64,000 nt of DNA, taken from Clostridiales bacterium. GTDB taxonomy: Bacteria; Bacillota_A; Clostridia; Oscillospirales; Oscillospiraceae. A program made the translations under genes and the position numbers. The stretch spans positions 11,937-75,936 of the forward strand of contig SFKX01000013.1 in assembly GCA_004553625.1 (NCBI GenBank), read 5' to 3'. The notes beneath the pieces were generated by a model. It worked only from the letters and a program-made list of their open reading frames with translations, made no database searches and was not told the DNA's origin. Shown here one piece after another: positions 16,037-26,367 of the stretch (position 1 is its first letter; every line of letters begins with the position of its first letter).

Positions 16037-16801
16037 ATGATGCAGCAGAGCTTCAAAAAGCTGCTTGAAAACGAAAAACGCATCGTCGGCATGTTCGTCA
16101 ACACGGCCTGCCCCGAATTCCTGGAGATCGCCGCATACACCGGCTACAAGTTCGTCATCATAGACAACGAGCACGGCTGCTGGGACGGCGAGACCAACTC
16201 CCACCTCATCCGCGCCGCGGACGCCGCAGGGATAGTCCCGCTGGTCCGCGTCTCGCAGATCGACGAGACGGAGATAAAAAAGGCCCTCGATTCCGGGGCC
16301 TCCGGCGTCATGATCCCCGGCGTCAGCAGCGTGGCGGACGCCGAGCTCGCCCTCAAATACAGCAAGTTCGCCCCCGTCGGGATGCGCGGAGCCTGCCCCT
16401 ACGTGCGCGCCAACCAGTTCAGCGCCGGGGACAAGACCAAGTATTTCGACGAGTGCAACAAAGAGCAGGTCGTCATCATGCTCGTCGAGGGCAAGGAGGG
16501 CCTCGCGGCCTTTGACGACATCATCGCCCTCGAGGGCGTCAACTGCGTGTTCTTCGGCCCCTGCGACCTGGCGGTCTCCCTCGGCCACCCCGGCGAGGAC
16601 GACCACCCCGAGGTCATCGCCGCCATCAAGGACATGACCGCCCGCGCCAGAGCCAAGGGCGTATACACCGGTATGCTCGGCTTTGACGGCAAAAACAGCC
16701 GCTACTGGCTCGACCAGGGCATCGACTACATCTGCGCCCTGAGCGACGGCGGACTGTTCTTCGAGATCTGCCAAAAGACCCTGAAGGAGATTAACGAGTG
16801 A
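16037..16801 (+). CDS. HpcH/HpaI-family aldolase, tandem copy 2
   Basis: The 254-residue paralogue of the preceding gene has the same catalytic His, Arg, Glu and Asp and an identical GMRGACPYVRANQFSAGDK stretch. Differences cluster at the N-terminus and C-terminus, where this copy has IDYICALSDGGLFFEICQK and copy 1 has ADYVCALSDVGLFFEVCKK. These regions contribute to the subunit interface and specificity in the family. The start is ATG 16037 with AGGAGG 10 nt upstream; the in-frame TTG at 16028 is too close to that site. A strong terminator follows. Confidence 0.92.
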   Translation: MMQQSFKKLLENEKRIVGMFVNTACPEFLEIAAYTGYKFVIIDNEHGCWDGETNSHLIRAADAAGIVPLVRVSQIDETEIKKALDSGASGVMIPGVSSVADAELALKYSKFAPVGMRGACPYVRANQFSAGDKTKYFDECNKEQVVIMLVEGKEGLAAFDDIIALEGVNCVFFGPCDLAVSLGHPGEDDHPEVIAAIKDMTARARAKGVYTGMLGFDGKNSRYWLDQGIDYICALSDGGLFFEICQKTLKEINE

Positions 16802-16825
16802 TGCGGCTCTTTCACTCCTGAGCCG

Positions 16826-16859
16826 GCCGGGGCCTGCTTAGGCAGGCCCCGGCTTTTTT
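16826..16859 (+). terminator. Rho-independent terminator after the tandem aldolases
   Basis: A 12-bp perfect stem (16826-16837 with 16842-16853), a TTAG loop and six T. It separates the TRAP/aldolase unit from ulaE-lyxK, or attenuates read-through into them, since no clear promoter was seen between 16860 and 16880. Confidence 0.95.
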
Positions 16860-16879
16860 CTGATTTGGAGGTGTATTGA

Positions 16880-17782
16880 GTGCTTGGCCGCCACTTGCTG
16901 GGCATTTACGAAAAGGCCTTTCCCGAGGACTGGTCCTGGGAGCGCAGGCTCGCAGAGGCCAAGGCCCTGGGCTTCGACTACATGGAACTGAGCATAGACG
17001 AGAGCGACGGGAGGCTCGAGCGCCTCCTCTGGTCCGGGCAGGAGCTGGAAAAGCTGCACAGCCTCTCCGTGGAGGCCGGACTGCCGCTCATGTCCCTCTG
17101 CCTGAGCGCGCACAGGCGCTTCCCGCTCGGCAGCCGGGACGCCGAGGTCCGCGCCGCCGCGCTCGAGATCATGCGCAGGGCCATAGACTTCGCCGCAGCC
17201 GTCGGCATCCGCGTCATCCAGCTCGCGGGCTACGACGTCTACTATGAGCCTTCAACGCCGGAATCCGTCCGGCACTTCAAGGAGGGCATACGCGCCGCCG
17301 CAGATATGGCCGCGCAAAAACAGGTCATGCTCGCAATGGAGATCATGGACACCCGCTTCATGAACTCCATCACAAAGCACATGGCCCTCGAGCGGGACAT
17401 CTGCAGCCCCTGGTACAAGCTCTATCCGGACATCGGCAACCTCAGCGCCTGGCCGGAAAACAACGTCGCAGCCGAGCTGGACAGGGGCGCGGGCAGCATC
17501 GTCGCCGTCCACCTGAAGGATACGCTCGCCGTGGGCCGGGACTTCCCAGGCCAGTTCCGGAGCGTCCCCTTCGGCTCGGGCTGCGTGGACTTCAAGAGCT
17601 GCTTCGCCCGGCTCGAGGCCGCGGGCTACGCCGGGCCGTATATGATAGAGATGTGGAGCTCCGGCGGCCCCGGAGACAGCGCCGAGATAGCCAGAGTCAA
17701 GCGCTGGCTGGAGCTGCAGTTTGCCGCCGGTGTCTCGGAAACGCAGAGGTGTGGAAATGAACTACTATCTAGGATTGGATAG
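16880..17782 (+). CDS. ulaE: L-ribulose-5-phosphate / L-xylulose-5-phosphate 3-epimerase UlaE
   Basis: The 300-residue TIM barrel matches UlaE/SgbU closely by eye: LLGIYEKAFPEDWSWERRL, MELSIDESDGRLERL, SLCLSAHRRFPLGS, IQLAGYDVYYE, MEIMDTRFMNSI (E154), YPDIGNLSAW, HLKDTL (H211), GQFRSVPFGSGCVDF and MIEMWS (E257). The enzyme converts L-xylulose-5-P to L-ribulose-5-P in L-ascorbate or diketogulonate catabolism. The start is GTG at 16880 with GGAGG 8 nt upstream. It overlaps lyxK by 26 bp. The next enzyme of the classical route, the AraD-type 4-epimerase, is not recognisable nearby. Confidence 0.93.
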   Translation: MLGRHLLGIYEKAFPEDWSWERRLAEAKALGFDYMELSIDESDGRLERLLWSGQELEKLHSLSVEAGLPLMSLCLSAHRRFPLGSRDAEVRAAALEIMRRAIDFAAAVGIRVIQLAGYDVYYEPSTPESVRHFKEGIRAAADMAAQKQVMLAMEIMDTRFMNSITKHMALERDICSPWYKLYPDIGNLSAWPENNVAAELDRGAGSIVAVHLKDTLAVGRDFPGQFRSVPFGSGCVDFKSCFARLEAAGYAGPYMIEMWSSGGPGDSAEIARVKRWLELQFAAGVSETQRCGNELLSRIG

Positions 17783-19307
17783 CGGCGGGACCAGGACCAA
17801 GGCCGCGCTCTTCACCGCCGGAGGACGCGAGCTCTGCTCCGCCTCCGTGCCGGGCGCCGTGCTCTCGTCCCGGCCCGGCCACGCCGAGCGGGATATGGAG
17901 GAGCTCTGGCAGAGCGCCTGCGAGGTCATCCGCCGCGTGGTGGAAAAGTCCGGCGTCCGGCCCGAGGAGGTCGCCGCGCTCGGCATCTGCGGCCACGGCA
18001 AGGGCCTCTACCTCTGGGGCCGGGACGGGCGCCCCGCGCGCCCGGGCATAGTCTCCGCGGACAGCCGGGCTTACAGATACCCCGAGCTCTGGCGCGCGGA
18101 GGGCAGGCTCGAGCTCGCCCGGCGCAGGACGCTCCAGGACATGCTCCCCTGCCACCCCGCCGCGCTGCTCGCCTGGCTGCGCGACAATGAGCCGCAGAGC
18201 TTTGCGGAAATACGCTGGGTCTTTTCCTGCAAGGACTACCTCCGCTTCCGCTTTACGGGCGAGGCCGCAGCCGAGCTCACGGACTCCTCCGGCTCCGGGC
18301 TTCTGGACCTGCGCTCGCGCCGCTACGAGCCGGAGCTCCTGGAGCTCTTCGGCCTGGGCGAAATACGCGGCGCGCTCCCGCCCCTCGCTGACTCGGGGGA
18401 GCTCTGCGGCAGACTCAGCGCCGGGGCCGCCCGGCTCTGCGGGCTCCTGCCCGGCACGCCGGTCTCCGGCGGGATGTTCGATATCGACGCCTGCGCCCTG
18501 GCCGCCGGGCTCCGGGGCGAGGGCGAGCTCTGCGCCGTCGCCGGGACCTGGTCCATCAACGAATACCTCAGCCGCGAGCCCGTCACGGACGGCAGCGCCG
18601 CCATGAACAGCCTCTACTGCATCCCCGGCTTCTACCTCATCGAGGAGTCCAGCCCCACCTCCGCCGGGAACGCCGAGTGGTTCCTGCGCAGGCTCATGCC
18701 CGAGTTCGCGGAGGGCTGCGCCGGCTCCGGCTCCAGCCCCTACGAAGCGATGAACGCCTGGGTCGAGAGCGTCCCGCCCGAGGAGTTCGTCCCCGTGTTC
18801 CTGCCCTTTGTCCTGGGCAGCAACGCGCACCCGAACGCCCGCGGCTCCTTCCTGGGCCTGAGCGCGGCGCACGGGCGCGAACACCTCCTGCGCAGTCTCT
18901 ATGAGGGCGTGGTGTTCTCGCACAGGACGCACATCGACCGCCTGCTCCGCGGCATGGCCGAGCCGCCCGCGCTCCTGCGCCTCACTGGCGGCGCGGCGCG
19001 CAGTCCGGTCTGGTCGCAGATGTTCGCGGACGCCATGGGCCTGCCTGTGGAGGCCGCAGCCGCCGGGGAGCCCGGCGCGCTGGGCGCGGCCATGTCCGCC
19101 GCCGTCGCCGCCGGGGAGTATCCCAGTCTGGCAGATGCCGCAGGGGCCATGCGGCCCGGCTCCGCCCGGTATGAGCCCAGGCCGGAGCTCGCGGAGATCT
19201 ACGCCGAAAAATATGCGCTCTACCGCGGCGCGCTCGACTGCCTCGAGCCCCTTTGGGACCGAATGCAGCGCCTCGTCGAAAAAAGCCGCCCCGCAGGCGG
19301 ACAATAA
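17757..19307 (+). CDS. lyxK: FGGY-family kinase, L-xylulokinase-like (LyxK)
   Basis: The 516-residue kinase has the N-terminal LGLDSGGTRTKAALF, GICGHGKGLYLWGRDG, AGTWSINEYL, ESSPTSAGNAEWF, FVLGSNAHPNARGSFLGL and YEGVVFSHRTH. These closely resemble E. coli LyxK, which phosphorylates L-xylulose to L-xylulose-5-P, the substrate of UlaE. The start is ATG 17757, inside the end of ulaE, with AGAGG 7 nt upstream. The direct UlaE-LyxK pairing strengthens the assignment. It is the last gene of the island. Confidence 0.85.
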   Translation: MNYYLGLDSGGTRTKAALFTAGGRELCSASVPGAVLSSRPGHAERDMEELWQSACEVIRRVVEKSGVRPEEVAALGICGHGKGLYLWGRDGRPARPGIVSADSRAYRYPELWRAEGRLELARRRTLQDMLPCHPAALLAWLRDNEPQSFAEIRWVFSCKDYLRFRFTGEAAAELTDSSGSGLLDLRSRRYEPELLELFGLGEIRGALPPLADSGELCGRLSAGAARLCGLLPGTPVSGGMFDIDACALAAGLRGEGELCAVAGTWSINEYLSREPVTDGSAAMNSLYCIPGFYLIEESSPTSAGNAEWFLRRLMPEFAEGCAGSGSSPYEAMNAWVESVPPEEFVPVFLPFVLGSNAHPNARGSFLGLSAAHGREHLLRSLYEGVVFSHRTHIDRLLRGMAEPPALLRLTGGAARSPVWSQMFADAMGLPVEAAAAGEPGALGAAMSAAVAAGEYPSLADAAGAMRPGSARYEPRPELAEIYAEKYALYRGALDCLEPLWDRMQRLVEKSRPAGGQ

Positions 19308-19311
19308 AAAT

Positions 19312-19341
19312 GGCGCGCAGCGAGTGCTGCGCGCCTTTTTT
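19312..19341 (+). terminator. Rho-independent terminator after lyxK
   Basis: GGCGCGCAGC (19312-19321) pairs with GCTGCGCGCC (19326-19335), with a GAGT loop and six T. Confidence 0.95.
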
Positions 19342-19351
19342 ATGCCCTTTT

Positions 19352-19540
19352 TTACTCCGCGGTGAAGCCGATGTCGTCGAGCTCGGCGCGGGCCTTTTCG
19401 GCCTCGGCGGGGCCGCCCTCGACCTTTACCGTCTTTTCCGCGAGGCTCACCTCGAACTTCAGCTCCGCCTCCGTCAGCGCCTTCGTTATCCGCGCGACGC
19501 ATTTTTCGCAGTGCATATCCGGTACTTTCAGTGTGGTCAT
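19352..19540 (-). CDS. copZ: Copper chaperone, HMA domain (CopZ)
   Basis: The 62-residue protein is a single heavy-metal-associated domain with MHCEKC (C11, C14) in the first loop and the usual beta-alpha-beta-beta-alpha-beta length. It would bind Cu(I) in the cytosol and hand it to the CopA ATPase or to CsoR. AGGAGG lies 9 nt before the start. It is the third gene of the copA-csoR-copZ operon. Confidence 0.93.
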   Translation of the reverse strand: MTTLKVPDMHCEKCVARITKALTEAELKFEVSLAEKTVKVEGGPAEAEKARAELDDIGFTAE

Positions 19541-19553
19541 TTCGGTTTTCCTC

Positions 19554-19853
19554 CTATTTCAATAGTTTTTGCAGCATGTTCACCAGCTCGTCCACGACCT
19601 CGTCGTCGCCCTGGCGGATGCCGTCCGCGACGCAGGTCTTGATGTGGCTGCCCAGCAGCTGGCGGGAAAAGGCGTTCAGCGCCGCCTGGATGGCCGAGAC
19701 CTGCATCAGTATGTCCACGCAGTAGGCCTCCTCCTCCACCTGGCGCTTCACTCCGCGCACCTGGCCCTCTATCCGGCTCAGGCGGTTTATGAGGCTCCGG
19801 TATTCCTCCTCGCTCCGGTGTTTCTTCTTCTCCGTATGGCAGCACTCGCTCAC
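19554..19853 (-). CDS. csoR: CsoR-family copper-sensing repressor
   Basis: The 99-residue all-helical protein has the CsoR core (INRLSRIEGQVRGVKRQVEEE) and the Cu(I) ligand set C45 (AYCVDIL), H70 and C74 (LLGSHIKTC). The complete Cys-His-Cys triad marks a copper sensor rather than the formaldehyde sensor FrmR or the sulfide sensor CstR. The start is taken as GTG 19853, because it overlaps the copA stop as GTGA and GGGGAAG lies upstream; a longer frame from 19895 would run inside copA. It probably represses its own operon through the palindrome at 22137-22153. Confidence 0.92.
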   Translation of the reverse strand: MSECCHTEKKKHRSEEEYRSLINRLSRIEGQVRGVKRQVEEEAYCVDILMQVSAIQAALNAFSRQLLGSHIKTCVADGIRQGDDEVVDELVNMLQKLLK

Positions 19854-22093
19854 AGCTTCTTCCCCCTCAGCCTCAGCGCGTTCGTCACCACGCACACCGA
19901 GGACAGGCTCATCGCCAAAGCCCCCAGCATCGGGCTCAGCAGCAGCCCCGTAACCGGGTAGAGCACGCCCGCCGCTATCGGTATGCCTATCGTGTTGTAG
20001 CAGAACGCCCAGAACAGATTCTCCTTGATATTCCTTATCGTCAGGCGGCTCAGCTCCACCGCCCGCGGCACGTCGCCCAGGTCGTCGCGCATGAGCACCA
20101 CGTCCGCCGACTCTATCGCGATGTCGCTGCCCGTACCCACAGCGCAGCCGATGTCCGCCTGAGTCAGCGCGGGCGCGTCGTTTATCCCGTCGCCCACCAT
20201 GACGACCTTGCCGCCGCGCTCCTGGATGGACTTCACGACGCCCGCCTTGTCCTCCGGCAGGACCTCGGCTATCACCTCGTCCGCGCTCACCTGCGAGCCG
20301 ATGTGCTCCGCCGCGGCGCGGTTGTCGCCCGTCAGCAGGACGACCCGCAGGCCCATGCCGTGCAGCCGCGCTATCGCCGCGGCGCTCGTCTCCCGCACCG
20401 GGTCCGCCACTGCGATGAGCCCCAGCAGCGCGCCCCCGCGCGCGACGTACATGAGCGTTTTGCCCTCCGAGGCCAGCGCCTGCGCCCGCGCGTCCAGCGC
20501 CGAGGCGTCCACGCCGCTCTCGTCCATCAGCCGCCGGCTGCCTATCAGCACCAGCGCCCCGTCCGAGAGCTCCGCCCGCAGGCCCCGGCCCGAGAGATTC
20601 TCAAAGCTCCGGACCTCGTAGCGCCCCTCGAGCCCGCGCGCCCGCGCGGCCTCGTTCACGGCCTCCGCCAGCGGGTGGGCCGAGGCCGACTCCACCGCCG
20701 CCGCGACCGAAAGCAGCTCCGCCTCGTCCGAAGTCTCCAGCTCCGTCACGGCGGGGCGGCCCTCCGTCACCGTGCCGGTCTTGTCCAGCACGGCGGTGTC
20801 CACGCTGTGGAGCGTCTCCAGCGCCTCGCCGCTTTTTATGAGGATGCCGTGCTGCGCGCCCAGGCCCGTGCCGACCACGATGGCCGTCGGCGTCGCGAGC
20901 CCCATGGCGCAGGGGCAGGCGATGACCAGCACGCTCGTGAACACCCGCAGCGCAAAGGAAAACTCCTGCCCCGCGAGGAGCCACACGGCCGCCGCCAGCA
21001 GCGCTATGCCCATCACCACCGGCACGAACACGCCCGCGACCCTGTCCGCCGTCTTGGAGATAGGCGCCTTTTTGCCCTGGGCGTCCTCCACGACCTTGAT
21101 TATCTTGGCGAGGGTCGTGTCCTCCCCCACCCGCGTTATCCGGACCGTCAGCGAGCCGTTCACGCTGATGCTGCCGCCCGTCACCTCGCTGCCCGGGGCC
21201 TTCTCCACGGGCAGGCTCTCGCCCGTGAGCATGGACTCGTCCACGCCGCCCTCGCCCTCCAGCACCTCGCCGTCCAGCGGCACCCGCTCGCCCGGGCGCA
21301 CCAGCACCACGTCGCCGGGGCGCAGGATCTCCGTCGGGACCTCCGTCAGGCTGCCGCCCTCGCCCTTCAGCAGGGCCGTGTCCGGCGTCAGCTCCATGAG
21401 CTTCCTGATGGCCCCCGTCGTCTTGTGCTTGCTCGAGGCTTCCATGTGCTTTCCCAGCGAGACCAGCGTCACCACCACCGCCGCGGACTCGAAGTACAGC
21501 CCCTCGTGGACGAGCTCGGGCCGGTCCGTCAGCAGGAACATCGTCACAAGGCTGTAGATGAACGAGGCCGCGCTGCCTATCGCCACGAGCGAGTCCATGT
21601 TCGGCGCGAGGTGGACCAGCGCCTTGAAGCCGCTTATATAGAACCTCCGCCCGATGTACATGATGACCACCGTCAGGATGAGCTGCACCAGCGCAAAGTT
21701 CACCGCGTGGCTGTGCATATCCAGGATATCCGGCAGCGGCGCGCCGAACATCGAGCCCATCGAGACGTACATCAGCAGCGCCGCCAGGCAGAGCGCCGCG
21801 ATTATCCCGTTCCGCTCGCGCCGGAAGTCCCGGGCCTCCGCCTCTGCCTCCTCCTCGCGCGTTTTGTCCCTTTTCTGCGCGTTCATCTGCCGCGCGCCGA
21901 AGCCCGCTTTCTCGATCTTGCCGATTATCTGCTCGGGCGTGACCTTCGCCTCGTCGTATTCTATCTCCATCCGGTTCATCGTGAGGTTCACGTCGCTGCG
22001 CTGGACGCCCTCCAGCTTCCGCGTGACGCGCTCCACCGCCGCGGAGCAGGCCGCGCAGTGCATCCCCTCGATGAGGTAAGTTTCGCATTTCAT
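19850..22093 (-). CDS. copA: Cu(I)-exporting P1B-type ATPase CopA
   Basis: The 747-residue P-type ATPase has one N-terminal HMA domain (GMHCAAC, residues 11-17), eight membrane segments and the transmembrane metal motif CPC in IACPCAMGLATP. It also has the phosphorylation site DKTGT, TGES, the HP of SASAHPLAEA, TGDN and GDGINDAP. It pumps Cu(I) out of the cytosol. The start is ATG 22093, since GGGAGGT lies 7 nt upstream; the in-frame GTG at 22102 overlaps that site. Its stop overlaps csoR. Confidence 0.96.
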   Translation of the reverse strand: MKCETYLIEGMHCAACSAAVERVTRKLEGVQRSDVNLTMNRMEIEYDEAKVTPEQIIGKIEKAGFGARQMNAQKRDKTREEEAEAEARDFRRERNGIIAALCLAALLMYVSMGSMFGAPLPDILDMHSHAVNFALVQLILTVVIMYIGRRFYISGFKALVHLAPNMDSLVAIGSAASFIYSLVTMFLLTDRPELVHEGLYFESAAVVVTLVSLGKHMEASSKHKTTGAIRKLMELTPDTALLKGEGGSLTEVPTEILRPGDVVLVRPGERVPLDGEVLEGEGGVDESMLTGESLPVEKAPGSEVTGGSISVNGSLTVRITRVGEDTTLAKIIKVVEDAQGKKAPISKTADRVAGVFVPVVMGIALLAAAVWLLAGQEFSFALRVFTSVLVIACPCAMGLATPTAIVVGTGLGAQHGILIKSGEALETLHSVDTAVLDKTGTVTEGRPAVTELETSDEAELLSVAAAVESASAHPLAEAVNEAARARGLEGRYEVRSFENLSGRGLRAELSDGALVLIGSRRLMDESGVDASALDARAQALASEGKTLMYVARGGALLGLIAVADPVRETSAAAIARLHGMGLRVVLLTGDNRAAAEHIGSQVSADEVIAEVLPEDKAGVVKSIQERGGKVVMVGDGINDAPALTQADIGCAVGTGSDIAIESADVVLMRDDLGDVPRAVELSRLTIRNIKENLFWAFCYNTIGIPIAAGVLYPVTGLLLSPMLGALAMSLSSVCVVTNALRLRGKKL

Positions 22094-22131
22094 CCGCCGC
22101 ACCTCCCATGCGCTTCCCTTTATCTGCGGCG

Positions 22132-22160
22132 ATTATATACCCCCCTGGGGTATTTGTCAA
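22132..22160 (-). promoter_or_regulatory. copA promoter with embedded CsoR operator
   Basis: On the minus strand TTGACA (22160-22155) and TATAAT (22137-22132) are spaced exactly 17 nt, both perfect consensus. The spacer is filled by ATACCCC/GGGGTAT (22137-22153), the typical CsoR box, so copper-free CsoR would sit between the -35 and -10. Confidence 0.92.
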
Positions 22161-22173
22161 GCCCGGCGCACAC

Positions 22174-22205
22174 AAAAAAAGCCCCCGGCGAAGTTCGCCG
22201 GGGGC
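22174..22205 (-). terminator. Terminator after the pyrophosphatase gene
   Basis: A 10-bp GC stem (22181-22190 with 22196-22205) with a 5-nt loop is followed on the minus strand by seven T (22180-22174). Confidence 0.95.
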
Positions 22206-22217
22206 CTTCGTATTTCG

Positions 22218-24350
<2,133 letters not shown>

Positions 24351-24366
24351 ACGTCCATCACTCCTA

Positions 24367-24411
24367 AGAATATGTACTGAACGGGCCGAATGAACGGCCC
24401 GTGAATATTCT
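24367..24411 (-). other. Stem-loop in the hppA 5' leader
   Basis: Outer arms AGAATAT/ATATTCT (24367-24373, 24405-24411) and inner arms ACGGGCC/GGCCCGT (24381-24387, 24396-24402) nest into one hairpin that ends directly beside the ribosome site. The rest of 24412-24610 is AT-rich, with no convincing promoter and no gene. Confidence 0.5.
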
Positions 24412-24610
24412 AAACCAAGTCGCCGGATAAAGCAAATAAAAAGTACAAAAAATGAACAAAATTTTTAGATTTTTTCTAAAGAAATGCACAAAATGTCTGT
24501 AACGTTTAGGACGTTCAAGACGGCTGAATCGTTGATTTTGACGGTTTTTGTGCAAGCTGTACGGCGGCTGGCTGTGGATAAAAACGATGGACGGCGGCTG
24601 CTTCCGGATA

Positions 24611-26215
24611 TCACCAGGCGGCGACGCAGCCGTCCGCGCGCGGCTCCGTCCCGCCGCAGAGGACGCCCTGTTCGTCCCGCCAGATGATCTGGCCGCGGCC
24701 GAAGTTTATCGGGTCCCCGACCGTCACCTCATGCCCGCGGCGGCGCAGCTCCGCCGCAAAGTCGGAGGGGAAGGCCGGCTCCAGCTCTATCCGCCTGCCG
24801 CCCGTCCACTGCCAGCGCGGCGCGTCCAGCGCCTCCTGCGGGTTCATGAGGAAGTCCAGCGTGTTCGAGACGACCTGCACATGCCCCTGCGGCTGCATGA
24901 AGGCCCCCATCACGCCGAAGGGGCCGACGGGCCTGCCCCCCTTCGTCAAAAAGCCGGGGATTATCGTGTGGTACGGCCGCTTGCCCGGCGCCATGCAGTT
25001 GGGCGAGGCCGGGTCCAGGCTGAAATTGCAGCCCCGGTTGTGCAGGGCGACGCCCGTCCCCGGTACGACGACGCCGGAGCCGAAGCCCATGTAGTTGGAC
25101 TGTATCCAGCTGACCATGTTCCCCTCCCCGTCCGCGGCGCAGAGATACACCGTGCCGCCGGAGCGCGGGTCGCCCGGCTCGGGCTCGAGCGCCGTCTCGC
25201 AGATGAGGCCCCGGCGCGCGGCGAGGTAGGCCCCGTCCAGCAGCTCGGCCGGGGCGAGCTCCATGCAGCGCGGCTCCGCCACGTAGCGCAGCGCGTCCGC
25301 AAAGCCGAGCTTCATCGCCTCTATCTGCAAATGGCAGCCCTCCGCGGAGCGCGGACCCAGCTCCAGCCCGGAGAGGATGCCCAGCGCCAAAAGCGCCGCC
25401 AGCCCGTGGCCGTTCGGCGGCAGCTCGTGGACCGTGTAGCCCCGGTACTCCACCGACAGCGGCTCCACCCACTCGGGCCGGAAGGCCGCCAGGTCCTCCG
25501 CGCGCAGCCAGCCGCCCGTTTTGCGCGAGTGCTCGTCTATCCTCGCGGCCAGCTCGCCGCGGTAGAAGCTCTCGCAGTCCGTCCGGGCGAGCTCGCGCAG
25601 GCTCGCGGCGTGGTCCGGCAGATACACCAGCTCGCCCGCCAGGGGCGCGCGCCCCTTCGGCGCAAAGGTCTCGAACCAGGGCGCGAAGAGCTCACGCTCC
25701 TCCTCCCGCGAGTAGAGGGAGAAGGCCTGCGCCCAGAGCCGCGAGGTCACGGGCGAGAGCGGATAGCCCTCCTCCGCATAGGCGATGGCCGGGGAGAGCG
25801 CCTCCGCCAGCGAGAGCCGCCCGAAGCGCCGCGAGGCCTCCGCCCAGGCCGCCGGGATGCCCGGCACGTCCACGGCGTACCAGCCGCGCTCCGGTATCCG
25901 CCCGAAGCGCTCGCGCAGGAAGTCCGGGTCCGCCAGCATGGGCGCGGGTCCCGAGGAGTTCAGCCCGTGCAGCCGCCCGCCGGACCAGATCAGCGCAAAG
26001 GCGTCCCCGCCCAGGCCGTTCGAGGTCGGCTCCAGCACCGTCAGGCAGGCCGCCGCCGCTATCGCCGCGTCTATCGCGTTGCCGCCGCGGCGGAGTATGT
26101 CCAGTCCCGCCTGGGCCGCCAGCGGCTGAGAGGCGCAGACCATGCCGCGCCTTCCGTATATCACCCTCCGCGCCGAGGCAAAGCGCGCGGAGAGAGGGTC
26201 GAAATTAAGTCCCAT
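24611..26215 (-). CDS. ggt: Gamma-glutamyltransferase family Ntn-hydrolase
   Basis: The 534-residue protein has the GGT fold: MVCASQPLAAQAGLDILRRGGNAIDAAIA, LEPTSNGLGGDAFAL, PPNGHGLAALLAL, and the autocleavage point before T355 in SGGTVYLCA, the catalytic nucleophile of the small subunit. Members cleave or transfer the gamma-glutamyl group of glutathione or related amides. No signal peptide is visible, so it acts in the cytosol, unlike secreted GGTs; YwrD-type and cephalosporin-acylase-like enzymes are similar alternatives. AGGAGG lies 6 nt before the ATG at 26215. Confidence 0.92.
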   Translation of the reverse strand: MGLNFDPLSARFASARRVIYGRRGMVCASQPLAAQAGLDILRRGGNAIDAAIAAAACLTVLEPTSNGLGGDAFALIWSGGRLHGLNSSGPAPMLADPDFLRERFGRIPERGWYAVDVPGIPAAWAEASRRFGRLSLAEALSPAIAYAEEGYPLSPVTSRLWAQAFSLYSREEERELFAPWFETFAPKGRAPLAGELVYLPDHAASLRELARTDCESFYRGELAARIDEHSRKTGGWLRAEDLAAFRPEWVEPLSVEYRGYTVHELPPNGHGLAALLALGILSGLELGPRSAEGCHLQIEAMKLGFADALRYVAEPRCMELAPAELLDGAYLAARRGLICETALEPEPGDPRSGGTVYLCAADGEGNMVSWIQSNYMGFGSGVVVPGTGVALHNRGCNFSLDPASPNCMAPGKRPYHTIIPGFLTKGGRPVGPFGVMGAFMQPQGHVQVVSNTLDFLMNPQEALDAPRWQWTGGRRIELEPAFPSDFAAELRRRGHEVTVGDPINFGRGQIIWRDEQGVLCGGTEPRADGCVAAW

Positions 26216-26241
26216 AAGGCACCTCCTGTTTTGCTTCTTTC

Positions 26242-26271
26242 ACTATAGCCCGCCCCCGGTCCCCCTGTCAA
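26242..26271 (-). promoter_or_regulatory. Promoter of the gamma-glutamyltransferase gene
   Basis: On the minus strand TTGACA (26271-26266) and TATAGT (26247-26242) are 18 nt apart, about 27 nt from the start codon. Confidence 0.7.
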
Positions 26272-26305
26272 GCGAGGCCCTGGGCAGAAAAATCTGCAAA
26301 AGCCC

Positions 26306-26345
26306 TTGACAAATGCTTCACTACTGTTTATTATTCACTAGTGAA
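26306..26345 (+). promoter_or_regulatory. padR promoter with palindromic autoregulatory operator
   Basis: TTGACA (26306-26311) and TATTAT (26329-26334) are 17 nt apart. A perfect 12-bp palindrome TTCACTAGTGAA (26334-26345) covers the start region, and a further half-site TTCACTA (26317-26323) lies in the spacer. This is the layout expected for PadR autorepression. Confidence 0.8.
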
Positions 26346-26367
26346 GAGAACGGAGGGAGGCCTGGGC

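Noticed and set aside
24364..24555. 63-codon minus-strand open frame upstream of hppA
   Set aside because: It lies in the AT-rich leader, covers the leader hairpin and has no ribosome site.
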